NCBI RefSeq assembly: GCF_024171885.1
Contig: NZ_JAMTCP010000001.1
Span: 62,001 to 126,000, forward strand
Length of the DNA stretch: 64,000 nucleotides
Direction: 5' to 3'
Source of the DNA: Streptoalloteichus tenebrarius
GTDB lineage: Bacteria; Actinomycetota; Actinomycetes; Mycobacteriales; Pseudonocardiaceae
Made by a program: the position numbers and the translations under genes. Below the pieces are notes generated by a model, which had not been told where the DNA came from, did no database searches, and was given only the letters and a program-made list of their open reading frames with translations. Numbering within the stretch: position 1 is the stretch's first letter; each line of letters opens with the position of its first letter. This document shows, one piece after another, positions 27,501 through 36,108 of the stretch.

Positions 27501-28316
27501 GAACTGGTTGCGCTGCACCGGGCCGAGCAGGTCGGGGTACGCCAGGCAGCGGTCGTAGAAGTCGGCCCTGACCCCCAGGACCACCAGGGCCGAGGGCAGG
27601 CCGGCGCGGTCCAGCGCCGCGGCCTCGCACAGCGCCCTGACGAAGGTGACCCGCTCCGCCTCGTCCTCGCAGAGCGTGAAGAGTTCCTCGAACTGGTCGA
27701 CCACCACGACGAGGTGGACCCCGGGCGGCCGCCCGTCGGGCAGCGCGTCGCGCCAGGTCCGCGGCTCCTCACTCATCGGGGGAGCCGGCGCGCCCAGCGC
27801 CCTGGCCAGGCCCTCGCGCAGCGCCGCCATTGGGCGCGCCGTCGGCGTCATGACCAGCGCGGGCCACCGGGCCGACCCCAGCACGGGCAGCGCGCCCCTG
27901 GCGACGGCCGGCACCAGCCCCGCGCGCAGGAGCGAGGACTTGCCGGCCCCGGACGCGCCGAACACCACCAGCGGTGTGCCGGTCCTGAGGCTCTCGGCGG
28001 CCTGGCCCAGCAGCGCGGCCGTCGTCCGGTCGCGGCCGAAGAACCACCGCGCGTCCTCGGGGCCGAACGCGGCCAGTCCCCGATAGGGGCAGGGCCCCTC
28101 CTCGGCCTCCGCCACCAGCGGGACCAACACGTCTTTCGCGTCGAGCACGTCCTCCAGTCGACGCGCCAGGTCCACGGACGCCGACTTCCGTCCGTTCTCG
28201 ATGTTGCTCAGATAGCCCTTGCTGTAGTGGGTCCGTTCCGACAACTGCGCGAGCGACAGGCCGAGCGCGGTGCGCAGGCGACGGAGCTCCTGACCGAACG
28301 CGGTGGTGGCCCCCAT
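24534..28316 (-). CDS. STAND NTPase with N-terminal XRE helix-turn-helix and 14 WD40 repeats
   Basis: A 1260-residue multidomain protein. Residues 1-65 form an XRE/Cro-type helix-turn-helix (LSLAQLSERTHYSKGYLSNI). Residues 75-480 form a STAND-type ATPase with intact Walker A GASGAGKS (120-127) and Walker B VVVVDQFEEL (203-212). A single transmembrane helix follows near 540 (TLTVLFLLAVAATIYAV). Residues about 570-1260 contain 14 WD40 repeats with the signature RLWDVADPR, enough for two seven-bladed propellers. ATG 28316 follows AGCAGGGAGAAC; longer upstream reading is unlikely. STAND proteins are signal-triggered switches and many act in defence or development. No effector partner is adjacent, so no role is assigned. 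Confidence 0.85.
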   Translation of the reverse strand: MGATTAFGQELRRLRTALGLSLAQLSERTHYSKGYLSNIENGRKSASVDLARRLEDVLDAKDVLVPLVAEAEEGPCPYRGLAAFGPEDARWFFGRDRTTAALLGQAAESLRTGTPLVVFGASGAGKSSLLRAGLVPAVARGALPVLGSARWPALVMTPTARPMAALREGLARALGAPAPPMSEEPRTWRDALPDGRPPGVHLVVVVDQFEELFTLCEDEAERVTFVRALCEAAALDRAGLPSALVVLGVRADFYDRCLAYPDLLGPVQRNQFALGAMTRSELVEAIIAPARVAKVNLEHGLVELLLRDLGVARGEERDHPSYDPGALPLLSHALLATWQQRQDHDLTVDAYQRTGGIHGAVAATAERCYSRLDGEAQQAARRLLLRLVRVGEQGEAVRQRVDRDRLLAEAADETVSRVALESFASARLLTLDQDSVEITHEALLWAWPRLRDWLDADRAGLRVRQQLIDAAEEWDRRGRDRALTQRGAPLAVMSDWAAHHPGELTPVERDFLRASDREEKRGVRRLRRLVATLTVLFLLAVAATIYAVRTQRDVVEQRNVAISRKVAIEASALRTTNPELAAQLALAAFRLSPTVEARSSLLASYASPHASFLTRDPHLPESVALSPDARTLVTTGRDRMTRLWDVSDVANPTSLATLGEHTDSVLAAAFSADGRLLATASRDRTVRVWDVADRAAPTPLSVVHGHGDVVRAVAFSPRGALLATASDDRTARLWDLADARSPKPLATMTGHSDAVLDVAFSPRGDVLSTVGKDRAVLLWDVASGQSPRVLTALRDQAELVARFSPDGRLLVVAGQDRTVRLWNVENPRQVQTVSTLTGHIDVVRALAVSRDGRTVASASDERTIRLWDVSDPRRPNARAMLSGHNDNITSLVFSGDGQTLISASADNTVRLWEIAGPVLADHTEAVFGVAFSPDGRTIATTSDDRTVRLSDVTNPRRPAPLAALTGHQDTVRHVTFSRDGRLLATSSWDRTARLWDVADPRHAGALATVTGHAGSVRWVAFGPDSRLLVTAGDDRTARLWDVGEPRAPVALGVLTGHTDIVRSVAVRSDGRVVATSSWDGTARLWDVADPRRPAALGVISGHQQAIRSIAFAPGGTVVATTSWDHTVRLWDVEDPRRPSPLSTMTGHTAIVFGAAFSPDGQTLATTGDDGTVRLWDVRDPRHPVATAILTEHLSAVFAVAFGPDGHTLATTSQDRTTRLWETDVDRLSTYVCSTVRRPVSEDEWRHYFTGIPYEPPCPGR

Positions 28317-28724
28317 GGCGTTCTCCCTGCTCAGGGGCTGTATCCCGACTCCGGGCTCCGGGGGATACGGGAAACCCCTCCCCGCTGCCGACGCCCTCGC
28401 ACAGGCTCGGATCAGCGACCCGACCAGCGTAGGGCAGCCCCGCCGGAATCCGGGCGCGTCGAAACGGTCCGCAACCCCAGTGGGTGAGGAGCATCCGAAA
28501 TGTCCGCCACATTCTTCGTTGGGTCGTCCGCGCTGTCGTTCGGGTGTTTCCGTCATCCCCGGGCGGGACGCGGCGCCACGGAACCGTCGTAGTGACACCA
28601 CCGAACGAGAGGACGGCCTCGCTCGATCTCCGGGCGCGGCCGTCGCGTGTGTTCGCCCGGCCGCGCCACGCGAAGGGGGCGTCGGGGAAGGGGTTGTGGA
28701 CCGGGCCGCCCTGATCTACGGTTG
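28317..28724. other. Intergenic region upstream of the STAND gene
   Basis: About 400 bp between the divergent STAND gene and the MBL/ArsR-rhodanese pair, presumably holding the STAND promoter. No RNA gene or repeat was seen. Confidence 0.4.
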
Positions 28725-28742
28725 TTCTAAAGATCTTTGGAA
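28725..28742. promoter_or_regulatory. Candidate ArsR-rhodanese operator
   Basis: An 18-bp near-perfect palindrome (TTCTAAAGATCTTTGGAA, 16 of 18 positions symmetric). It lies 23 bp before the MBL start and overlaps the expected promoter and ribosome-site region. It stands out because it is AT-rich in very GC-rich DNA. The natural candidate to bind it is the ArsR-type protein encoded at 29630. Confidence 0.6.
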
Positions 28743-28765
28743 TATCGGAAGGAGACGGGTCCGCC

Positions 28766-29584
28766 ATGGCGCTCTGGATCTGCGCGACCTGCGTCAACCA
28801 CCACGAGGGGGAGCAGCCCCCCGCGAGCTGCAAGATCTGCGCCGACGAGCGGCAGTGGGTGCCGATCACCGGGCAGCGCTGGACCACGCTGGAGGAGCTG
28901 GCGCGGGACGGGCACACCGTGGAGTTCCGGGAGCAGGAGCCCAACCTGGTCGGACTCGGCGTGAAGCCCGGGCTCGGCATCAACCAGCGGGGGCTGCTGG
29001 TCCGCACGTCCGGCGGCAACCTGCTGTGGGACCCGCCGGGCTTCCTCGACGACGACGCGGTCCGCACCGTCCGCGAGCTGGGCGGGCTCGCCGCCGTCAG
29101 CTCCAGCCACCCGCACATGTACGGCGCGGCCGTCGAGTGGAGCCGCGCCTTCGACGCCCCGATCCTGCTGCCCGAGGCCGACCAGGAGTGGATGACCAGG
29201 ACCGACCCGGCGGTGCGGACGTGGTCCGGCTCCCTGTCCCCGCTGCCCGGCGTCACCCTCGTGCAGTGCGGCGGCCACTTCCCCGGCAGCTCCGTCCTGC
29301 ACTGGGCCGACGGGGCGGACGGCGCCGGCGTGCTGCTGACGGGTGACACCATCTACGTGACCCCGGGCCGGGACCGGGTCACCTTCCTGTGGAGCGCCCC
29401 GAACATGCTCCCGCTGCCGGAGCGCCTGGTCCGCCAGGTGGTCGCGGCGGTGCGGCCCTACGAGTTCGGGCGCATCTACGGCGGGTGGTGGACCTCGGTG
29501 CTGGACGGGGACGCCAAGCAGGTGGTGGAGCGCTGCGCGGAGCGGTACGTCCAGTTCCTGCGCGGGGACGCCCCGGAGGCGTGA
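28766..29584 (+). CDS. MBL-fold hydrolase with N-terminal zinc-ribbon/rubredoxin-like knuckle
   Basis: A 272-residue protein. Residues 1-30 carry two CxxC pairs (Cys6/9 and Cys22/25), a rubredoxin- or zinc-ribbon-like metal site. The rest is a metallo-beta-lactamase fold with an atypical SHPHMYG in place of HxHxDH, a later histidine in CGGHFPGSS and the aspartate in LLTGDTIYV. ATG follows GGAAGGAG. It is 45 bp upstream of an ArsR-rhodanese regulator and probably cotranscribed with it. That pairing suggests sulfane-sulfur or redox-linked hydrolase/oxidase chemistry, but the altered metal motif leaves the reaction open. Confidence 0.75.
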   Translation: MALWICATCVNHHEGEQPPASCKICADERQWVPITGQRWTTLEELARDGHTVEFREQEPNLVGLGVKPGLGINQRGLLVRTSGGNLLWDPPGFLDDDAVRTVRELGGLAAVSSSHPHMYGAAVEWSRAFDAPILLPEADQEWMTRTDPAVRTWSGSLSPLPGVTLVQCGGHFPGSSVLHWADGADGAGVLLTGDTIYVTPGRDRVTFLWSAPNMLPLPERLVRQVVAAVRPYEFGRIYGGWWTSVLDGDAKQVVERCAERYVQFLRGDAPEA

Positions 29585-29629
29585 GCCCCGGCGGGGCGAC
29601 GGCGCGACGGGTGAGGAGCGGAAGAGCGG

Positions 29630-30292
29630 ATGGGTGAGTTCGTCGAGGAACCGATCTACGCGCAGCTCGCGCGGATCGGCAAGGCACTGTCCAGCCCGGT
29701 GCGGCTCCGCCTGCTCGACCTGCTCGACCAGGGCGAGCGCACCGTCGAGCAGCTCGCCGACGAGGCGGGGGTCACGGTGAAGAACACCTCGGCGCAGCTC
29801 CAGCAGCTCCGGGCCGCGAACCTGGTGGCCAGCCGGAAGGACGGGACCCGGGTCTACTACCGGCTGGCCACCCCCGAGGTCTCGACGTTCCTCGGCCACT
29901 TCCAGGACTTCGCCGAGGACCGGTTGGCCGACCTGCGCAGCGCCGTGGCCGCGCACCTCGGCGACCCCGCCGAGATGGAGCCGGTCACCGTCGAGCAGCT
30001 CCGCGAGCGGCTCGACGACCCGGACCTGGTCGTGCTGGACATCCGCTCGCCGGAGGAGTACGCCGCCGGCCACGTGCCGGGGGCGGTCTCGCTGCCGAGC
30101 GGCGAGCTGAGGGACAAGCTGGCGGAGCTGCCGAGGGACGCCAAGATCGTCGCCTACTGCCAGGGGCCGTACTGCGTGGCCTCTCCCAAGGCGGTGCAGC
30201 TCCTGCGCGAGCTGGGCTACGACGCGCGGCCCCTGGCCGGCGGGTTCACGCGCTGGGACCGCGTCGGCCGCCGCGCGTCGCGGTCACGGTAG
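29630..30292 (+). CDS. ArsR-family regulator fused to a rhodanese domain
   Basis: A 220-residue fusion. Residues 8-95 form a winged helix of the ArsR/SmtB type (KALSSPVRLRLLDLLDQG, TVKNTSAQLQQL, GTRVYYRLA) without obvious metal-site cysteines. Residues 118-215 form a rhodanese domain (VLDIRSPEEYAAGHVPGA) with the active-loop cysteine at 177 in YCQGPYC and a second cysteine at 182. A persulfidated cysteine or a 177-182 bridge could change DNA binding, making this a one-protein sulfane-sulfur sensor. It follows the MBL gene, and the AT-rich palindrome at 28725 is its likely operator. Confidence 0.8.
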   Translation: MGEFVEEPIYAQLARIGKALSSPVRLRLLDLLDQGERTVEQLADEAGVTVKNTSAQLQQLRAANLVASRKDGTRVYYRLATPEVSTFLGHFQDFAEDRLADLRSAVAAHLGDPAEMEPVTVEQLRERLDDPDLVVLDIRSPEEYAAGHVPGAVSLPSGELRDKLAELPRDAKIVAYCQGPYCVASPKAVQLLRELGYDARPLAGGFTRWDRVGRRASRSR

Positions 30293-30359
30293 CGGCGCGT
30301 CGCCGGCGCCGCGTTCTCCTTCTCCGGGGTCTCCCTTCGATGCCTTGTCGGCTCTCGCC

Positions 30360-30427
30360 GCTCGGCGGGGCGCGCCGCTCGGCGGGGCGCACCGGTCGGC
30401 GGGGCGCACCGGTCGGCGGGCGCTGAC
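30360..30427. repeat. 17-bp tandem repeat, four copies
   Basis: Four head-to-tail copies of GSTCGGCGGGGCGCRCC (the last one incomplete) lie in the gap between the ArsR-rhodanese gene and the phospholipase D-like gene. The rest of that 301-bp gap shows no gene. Confidence 0.7.
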
Positions 30428-30593
30428 GCGCCGCGTTGACTGGGCAATAGCGCGGTTGGCGGAGTGATCCGGGCGGGTCGGACGCACATGATGGTCGGAC
30501 GAAGACCCGCGGGAGGCATGCGCCGCCACGGGCGTGCGGCTGGGGGGCCGTTGTCTCACGCGGGATGTCGCGATCTCGACGAAGGGGGACCTG

Positions 30594-31730
30594 ATGCGAC
30601 TCGCTCGCGTCACACTGGCGGCGTTGACCGCCCTGACCGCCTTACTCCTCCCCACTCCCGCCACGCCGCCGGCCTCGGCCGCCGTCGCCTCGTCGGCCGT
30701 GTTCAACAAGCCGGGCGACGCGGCACGGCAGTACGCGATCATCAAGCACCTGCGGTCACTGATCCAGGGCGCCGCCCCGGGGTCGGAGATCCACGCCGCC
30801 ATCTACCACTTCAGCGACACCGCCGTCGCCGCTGACCTGGTGGCGGCGCGGGACCGCGGTGTGAAGGTGCGCCTGGTCGTGGACCAGTCGTCGGAGTCGA
30901 GGGCGGCGGTGGAGAACCTGGTGAAGGCGCTGGGCACCGACCGGAGCAAGCCGTCATGGGTGCGGATCTGCACCAAGGGCGGCGCGTGCATCGGCAACGT
31001 CGGCACGCCGATCATGCACAACAAGTTCTTCCTGTTCTCCAACACCAGTGGATCGTCCAACGTGCTGGTGCAGTCGTCGTCCAACCTGACCAAGGACAAC
31101 GCGGAGAAGTACTGGAACAACGCCGTGACCCTGGTCGGGGACACCGCGCTCTACAACGGCTACCTGTCCTACTTCCGCGACCTCGCGGCCATGAAGAAGA
31201 CCGGGGACTACTACCGCACCGTCAACGGCGACAACACCAAGGCGTACTTCTTCCCCAGGGCGGGCAGCGACGCGTCGACGGACACGATCTACAACATGCT
31301 CGACGACAACGTCGCCTGTGAGGGCAACACCTCCGTCGGCACCAAGAGCGGGCGCACCATCATCAGGATCGCCATGTGGTACTTCAGCCGGGACGCCATC
31401 GCCAGGAAGCTGCGCGAGCTGGCCGACCGCAAGTGCTGGGTCGAGGTCGTCTACACGACCCTCGACGCGGGCAGCAGGAGCCACCTGGCCAACCACGACC
31501 GGATCGTGCTGCGCCAGATCGACGGCAACCAGATCGTCCACTCCAAGTACATGCTGATCGAGGGCACCTACGCCGGCGTGAAGGACAGCAAGTGGGTCAT
31601 GACCGGCTCCCACAACTACACCAACGCGGCGTTGCGGGAGAACGACGAGGCACTCGTGCGCATCCGGTCCAACGCGATCCACGACCAGTACCGCGCGAAC
31701 TTCCGGGAGATGCGCGACGCCGCCTCCTGA
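30594..31730 (+). CDS. Secreted phospholipase D-like phosphodiesterase
   Basis: A 378-residue protein with an N-terminal signal peptide (LAALTALTALLLPTPAT, cleavage expected after about residue 30 at an alanine-rich site). Two phospholipase D-type motifs follow: IMHNKFFLFSN and IVHSKYMLIEG, each with HxK and a downstream SSN or GSHNYT. The usual aspartate of HxKxxxxD is replaced in both copies, a known variation of secreted actinobacterial members. ATG 30594 follows GAAGGGGGACCTG. It probably cleaves phosphodiester bonds in lipids or nucleic acid outside the cell. Confidence 0.8.
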   Translation: MRLARVTLAALTALTALLLPTPATPPASAAVASSAVFNKPGDAARQYAIIKHLRSLIQGAAPGSEIHAAIYHFSDTAVAADLVAARDRGVKVRLVVDQSSESRAAVENLVKALGTDRSKPSWVRICTKGGACIGNVGTPIMHNKFFLFSNTSGSSNVLVQSSSNLTKDNAEKYWNNAVTLVGDTALYNGYLSYFRDLAAMKKTGDYYRTVNGDNTKAYFFPRAGSDASTDTIYNMLDDNVACEGNTSVGTKSGRTIIRIAMWYFSRDAIARKLRELADRKCWVEVVYTTLDAGSRSHLANHDRIVLRQIDGNQIVHSKYMLIEGTYAGVKDSKWVMTGSHNYTNAALRENDEALVRIRSNAIHDQYRANFREMRDAAS

Positions 31731-31801
31731 CCCCAGATCGCCCACGACGAGGGTCCTGCCGTGCCTCGACCGTTTCCGCTGTCGAGAGAGGGGGCTTTCC
31801 G

Positions 31802-32410
31802 GTGGAGTCCGTCTCGTATCTGGTGCGGCACGGCCACGCCGGGAACAACGCGGCCCGCGTCTGCAACGGGGACCCGACGACCGGGATCAGGTTGACGGCC
31901 AAGGGCCTGGCGCAGTGCCGGCGCGCGGCCTCGGCCCTGTGGCTCACCAATGTCCGCACGCTCGTCACGAGCGAGTTGCCGAGGGCGCGCCAGACCGGAG
32001 ACCTTTTGCTCCGTGGGCACTCCGCGCACCGCGTGGTCGAGCCGCTGATCAACGAGGAGACCTACGGCCACTTCGAGGGCGGCAGCCTCGACGCCTACAA
32101 GCTGTGGTGCGGCGAGCACGGCGCGACTGTGGCGCCACCCGGTGGAGGCGAGACACGTCTCGCCGTGCTCGCCCGGTTCCTCCGCGGGCTGCGCGCGTGC
32201 CTCGCCTATCCGGGGCCACGCCTCGTGGTGGGGCACGGCCTGATGCTGGCCATGGTGCGACAGCTCAGGAGGACCGGCTCACTGGACCCGATCACGGAGA
32301 GGACGCCGGCCCACGTGACGCCGCTGGTTCTGTCCGACGCCGAGCTGGGGCGACTGGTCGTGACCGGGCTGGCCGGGATCGCCCGCCTCACCGCCCGTCA
32401 GAATCCCTGA
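31802..32410 (+). CDS. Histidine phosphatase superfamily protein (phosphoglycerate mutase-like)
   Basis: A 202-residue protein with the catalytic LVRHGHAGN at residues 7-15, a second-half histidine in VVGHGLML, an arginine in SELPRARQT, and NEETYGHFEGG in the acid-base position. GTG start after GAGAGAGGGGGCTTTCCG. The family includes broad-specificity phosphatases for sugar phosphates and similar compounds; the substrate is unknown. It stands alone, 71 bp after the phospholipase D-like gene. Confidence 0.8.
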   Translation: MESVSYLVRHGHAGNNAARVCNGDPTTGIRLTAKGLAQCRRAASALWLTNVRTLVTSELPRARQTGDLLLRGHSAHRVVEPLINEETYGHFEGGSLDAYKLWCGEHGATVAPPGGGETRLAVLARFLRGLRACLAYPGPRLVVGHGLMLAMVRQLRRTGSLDPITERTPAHVTPLVLSDAELGRLVVTGLAGIARLTARQNP

Positions 32411-32447
32411 TCTCCACCACGGTCTCGTCTGGTGGAGGTTCGCGTCG

Positions 32448-32714
32448 TCAGACGCGACCGCCCCTCTGCTGGTGATCGTCTCTTCGGGGCACCAGCGTGC
32501 GAGCAGCCAGGAAGGACACGGTGAGGAGGTAGAGAAGAGCGCCGTTCAGGCCGTCCGGGCTGGGACCATCAGGCCTCTGTCCCACCTCGCGGTCGATGGT
32601 CACCAGGAACACCAACCGCGCCGCCGCCCGGCGGCTGCCGAAGAACAGCGGTAGGAGCGTGAAGCCCCAGACCAAGAAACTCCCGATCCAGGAGACGCGC
32701 CGAGTCGAGATCAT
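32448..32714 (-). CDS. Small membrane protein
   Basis: An 88-residue protein with two predicted membrane helices (VSWIGSFLVWGFTLLPLFFG near residues 7-26 and NGALLYLLTVSFLAARTLV near 58-76) and a polar loop between them. It starts 29 bp after the end of the membrane protein gene at 32744, so the two may be cotranscribed. No Shine-Dalgarno sequence is clear and no family is recognised. The open frame extends upstream, but those residues are low-complexity. Confidence 0.45.
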   Translation of the reverse strand: MISTRRVSWIGSFLVWGFTLLPLFFGSRRAAARLVFLVTIDREVGQRPDGPSPDGLNGALLYLLTVSFLAARTLVPRRDDHQQRGGRV

Positions 32715-32743
32715 GCGAAGGGGCTTCGTGGGATGGGAGGAGG

Positions 32744-33832
32744 TCAGGGCGCGGGGGTGGGTACGCAGCGGGGGCGGGTGCGGAGGAAGTAGGAGCGGGC
32801 CGCGATCGCGAGGGCGACGCCGTGACCGCAGAACGCGACCATCCCGCACCACGCGACGACCAGCATGTCCTCCAGGGTCTGGAAGTCGCCCCTGTCGATC
32901 GGGACGACCCCGAGGGTTCCGAGAGCGACGTACGGGAGGCCGACCAGGCCGTACGGCGCGAGCGAGGCGGCGCCCAGCAGGGCGGGCGCGAGGGGGAGCC
33001 ACCGGGGCACCGGCCTACCGGCCAGGAACGGGGTCCAGCGGGGGAAGACCTGGCCCCACGGTCGGACGAGGCCCAGGATCAGGAAGATGCCGAGCGCGGC
33101 GAGGAGGGCGGTGGGGTCGATGCCGACCGACTCCAACACGGGCCACAGGCCGCCGGCGTCGTGCTGTTCCGCCCCGGGGGTCATGTCCGCGCCCGTGACA
33201 CCGGCGAAGGTGCCGCCGAGCGCCCACGTCGTCTTCATCGCGATGTAGGGAAGGAACGCCGCGCACCCGACGTACGCGGCCACGCGGACCGCTCGTGGCG
33301 CTGGGCTCGGCTCCGGCCGGACCCAGCTCGTCCGCGCACCGTGCTTCTCCCCGCAGCGGGGGCACGTCCCGCTCGTGGCGTGCTGGTGAGCACGTGCGGT
33401 CCCGACGAGCAGCACGACCCCCACCGCTGCCAACACTTGGTTCCCCGCCGAAGCCCAACTGTCGACCTGCTGGGAGATCAGCACGGACGCGAGCTGCATG
33501 AGCAGTCCGAAGGCCGCCGCCGCACAGACCACGGCCAACCCCCACACCACGGAGAGCAGGAAGACCCGGGGAACGCGCCGTCCCCACGGCCGGAGGGTGG
33601 CCGGGACGACCGCGCCCGCGACGACGGCGACAGCGACGACCAACCAGTTCAGGGCGACCGGAGCAGGGGACGGTCCGAACTGGACGATCGGGGTGTTGGT
33701 GAGCGCACTCGCCAGGCCGAATACCCCATAGCCGGCAGCCCAGACGACGGCCGCGGGACCCACCCGCCGGGACCATCTTCGACGTTCGATCGGAAGTGTC
33801 GCGAGGGCGGCGCCCTGAGCGGTCTCGATCAT
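32744..33832 (-). CDS. Polytopic membrane protein of unknown function
   Basis: A 362-residue protein with about nine hydrophobic segments and a short cytoplasmic CPRCGEKH motif near the middle that could be a small metal knuckle. ATG 33832 follows GTCAGGAGC; the longer frame back to 33967 adds non-protein-like residues. It is divergent from the trans-sulfuration enzyme at 34009 and followed by the small membrane protein at 32448. I recognise no characterised family. Confidence 0.65.
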   Translation of the reverse strand: MIETAQGAALATLPIERRRWSRRVGPAAVVWAAGYGVFGLASALTNTPIVQFGPSPAPVALNWLVVAVAVVAGAVVPATLRPWGRRVPRVFLLSVVWGLAVVCAAAAFGLLMQLASVLISQQVDSWASAGNQVLAAVGVVLLVGTARAHQHATSGTCPRCGEKHGARTSWVRPEPSPAPRAVRVAAYVGCAAFLPYIAMKTTWALGGTFAGVTGADMTPGAEQHDAGGLWPVLESVGIDPTALLAALGIFLILGLVRPWGQVFPRWTPFLAGRPVPRWLPLAPALLGAASLAPYGLVGLPYVALGTLGVVPIDRGDFQTLEDMLVVAWCGMVAFCGHGVALAIAARSYFLRTRPRCVPTPAP

Positions 33833-34008
33833 GCTCCTGACCGTCACACGCCCTGGGCTCGGCGGCACCCCTCCTCGGAACGAGCCGCGTCCCTCGTCCG
33901 AGGGAGCCTGGCCCGTTCCCCGCACACCTCCCACAGCCTGTCGCCTGAGGAGCCGGGAAACGCCCATTGGCCTTGTGCCCTGTCCGGATCTTGTCGGAGG
34001 CTGGCGGC

Positions 34009-35199
34009 ATGTCCCTCCACCGTGAGACCAGGGCCGCCCGGATCACCGCTCCCCGTGAGGTGGACGGCACGCCGGTCGGGGTGCCGATCCACCAGAGTTC
34101 GATCTTCGCCTTCGACGGCCCCGAGGCGCTGGCCTCGGCCCTGGCCGGCCCGGAGGGCGCCTTCGCCTACAGCGGCTACGCCAATCCCACCGTGCGGGCG
34201 CTGGAGGAGGCCGTGGCCGACCTGGAGGGCGGCGCCGCCGCGCTCGCGACCGCCTCGGGGATGGGCGCGACCAGTTCCGTCCTCCAGTCGCTCCTGCGCG
34301 CCGGAGACCACGTGATCGCCCAGAAGGCGCTGTTCGGCGGCACGATGGGCGCGCTGCGCGACCTGGCGGAACGGTGGGGTGTGACGGTCGAGTTCGTCCG
34401 TGGTGACGATCCCGCCGAACTGCGGGCGGCGATCCGTCCCACGTCCCGCCTGCTCTACCTGGAGACGATCGCCAACCCCACCGGGTTCGTGCCCGACCTG
34501 CCGGCGATGGTCGACGTCGCGAGGAGCGCGGGCCTGGCGACGGTCGTCGACAACACCTTCGCGACGCCGCTGTTGTGCCGCCCGATCGAGCACGGCGCCG
34601 ACGTCGTCATCCACTCCGCGACCAAGTACCTCGGCGGGCACCACGACGTGGTGGGCGGGGTGGCGGTCTTCGCCGACGCCGAGCGCTACCGCGCCGCGTG
34701 GTCGCAGGCCACCCGGCTCGGCGTCGTCGCCGACCCGTTCTCGGCGTGGCTCGTCATCCGGGGTGTGAAGACGCTGCCGCTCCGGTTGCGCCAGCAGTGC
34801 GCGAACGCCCTCCACGTCGCCGAGCGGCTCGCGACGCACCCGGCGGTCGCCGCCGTCCACTACCCGGGACTGCCGTCCCATCCCAGTCACGCCGTGGCCA
34901 GGCGCTTCCTGTCCGGGTACGGCGGGGTGCTGGCCGTCGACCTCGCCGGTGGAGCCGACGCCGCGCAGGCCTTCCTGCGGCGTCTGCGGCTGGTGCTCAA
35001 CGCCGGGTCGCTCGGTGGCACCGAGACCGTGGCGTCGCACCCGGCCACCAGCACGCACCGCCACCTCGACGACGACCAACTCCGGGAGGCCGGTGTGAGC
35101 CGGGGGATGGTCCGGATCGCCTTCGGGATCGAGCACCCCGACGACCTGTGGGGTGACATCGAGCACGCGCTGTCCGAAGTGGACCACCATTCGCCCTGA
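34009..35199 (+). CDS. Cys/Met-metabolism PLP enzyme (cystathionine/methionine gamma-lyase family)
   Basis: A 396-residue fold-type I PLP enzyme of the cystathionine gamma-synthase/gamma-lyase family. Motifs: FAYSGYANPTVRALE (phosphate-binding tyrosine), SGMGATSSV, LETIANPTG, VVDNTFATPLL (cofactor aspartate) and the Schiff-base lysine in SATKYLGGHHDVVGG. The C-terminal SLGGTETVASHPATSTH is also typical. ATG follows CGGAGG by eight bases. The family covers trans-sulfuration, methionine gamma-lyase and homocysteine synthase; sequence alone does not decide between them, and no partner gene is adjacent. Confidence 0.85.
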   Translation: MSLHRETRAARITAPREVDGTPVGVPIHQSSIFAFDGPEALASALAGPEGAFAYSGYANPTVRALEEAVADLEGGAAALATASGMGATSSVLQSLLRAGDHVIAQKALFGGTMGALRDLAERWGVTVEFVRGDDPAELRAAIRPTSRLLYLETIANPTGFVPDLPAMVDVARSAGLATVVDNTFATPLLCRPIEHGADVVIHSATKYLGGHHDVVGGVAVFADAERYRAAWSQATRLGVVADPFSAWLVIRGVKTLPLRLRQQCANALHVAERLATHPAVAAVHYPGLPSHPSHAVARRFLSGYGGVLAVDLAGGADAAQAFLRRLRLVLNAGSLGGTETVASHPATSTHRHLDDDQLREAGVSRGMVRIAFGIEHPDDLWGDIEHALSEVDHHSP

Positions 35200-35395
35200 C
35201 ACCGCCGCGATTCCCCGAGGAGGGCTGGGGGAGGAGACGCTCAGACGTGGGGGCCGGCTCCTCTCCGTGGCGACACGGGGGATGGTGTGCGCGGAGGGTG
35301 GTGGGTCGTGCGGGGTGAGACCCCTGTGGGCGACGGCACGAAGATCGGCGCTGTTGGGCCGTGCGCGCCGGGGGCGCGACTCCTAAGTTGGAGCC

Positions 35396-35674
35396 ATGGC
35401 TGAGCGCTTCCTGGTCGAACCTGTGGCCGAGCACGAGTACCTGGTCCGAACCGAGGCCGAGGGGCAGACGGTGGAGTGTCGGTTCCACGTCGACCCGGGG
35501 GTGTTGGAGAAGTTGGGCGTCGCCGAGGCCGACGAGCAGCGGGTCGTCGAGAAGAGCGCGGTGTTCCTCGCCCAGCGGCAGCCGGTCATCGACTTCCCGT
35601 GGCTGGTCGACCTCCAGGACTTCCTCGTCAGCTACGACGACTACCCGGAGGAGTTGCGTCGCCTGCTGGCGTGA
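35396..35674 (+). CDS. Small acidic protein of unknown function
   Basis: A 92-residue soluble acidic protein with a beta-like N-terminal half (FLVEPVAEHEYLVRTEA) and a helical C-terminus (DFLVSYDDYPEELRRLLA). TTGGAG lies six bases before the ATG and codon composition is typical of this genome, so it is probably real. No family is recognised; it stands alone. Confidence 0.55.
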   Translation: MAERFLVEPVAEHEYLVRTEAEGQTVECRFHVDPGVLEKLGVAEADEQRVVEKSAVFLAQRQPVIDFPWLVDLQDFLVSYDDYPEELRRLLA

Positions 35675-36108
35675 TGAACGCGGGGACCGGCGGATCGCCC
35701 CGCCGGTTCCCCTGGCCTCGTCACCAGGCGTGAGCCCGCACCGCCCGCGCACCTCACGGGCGGTGCGCTCCCGCTTGGGTGCGCTCCCGCTTGGGTGCGC
35801 TGCCGCGCGCCCCGCGCTCACTGGGGACCGCCGTCCTCTGCCGGGGATGTCCTCGCGTGACAGCGACGCTGATCGAGGGTCCGTCGACGCGGTGAAATTG
35901 GCCAGTACGCGGCATGACCGCATCGCTGTCAGTCGCCGCTCCTCGCGCCACCCCGCTGCGGTCACGGCCGTCGTCGGCGTCGCGGTGCGGCCGGTCGTGT
36001 CCATCCGGGTGGAGTTGCGCGGGTGCCCCCTTGGTCACGCTGCCGGGGCGGAAACCGCGACCTACGGTCGGAGCGAACCCCTGCGCGCCGTCGCGGAAGG
36101 ACGCCCCC
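35675..36108. other. Intergenic region with a 16-bp direct repeat
   Basis: About 430 bp before the ferritin-like gene. At 35761-35805 GGGTGCGCTCCCGCTT is repeated twice with a partial third copy. No other gene or RNA was seen. Confidence 0.5.

Noticed and set aside
23925-28487. Long plus-strand ORFs opposite the WD40 STAND protein
   Set aside because: Their repeats (VGDVPQPRGAVPARR-like) are the antisense image of the WD40 repeats and have no ribosome sites.
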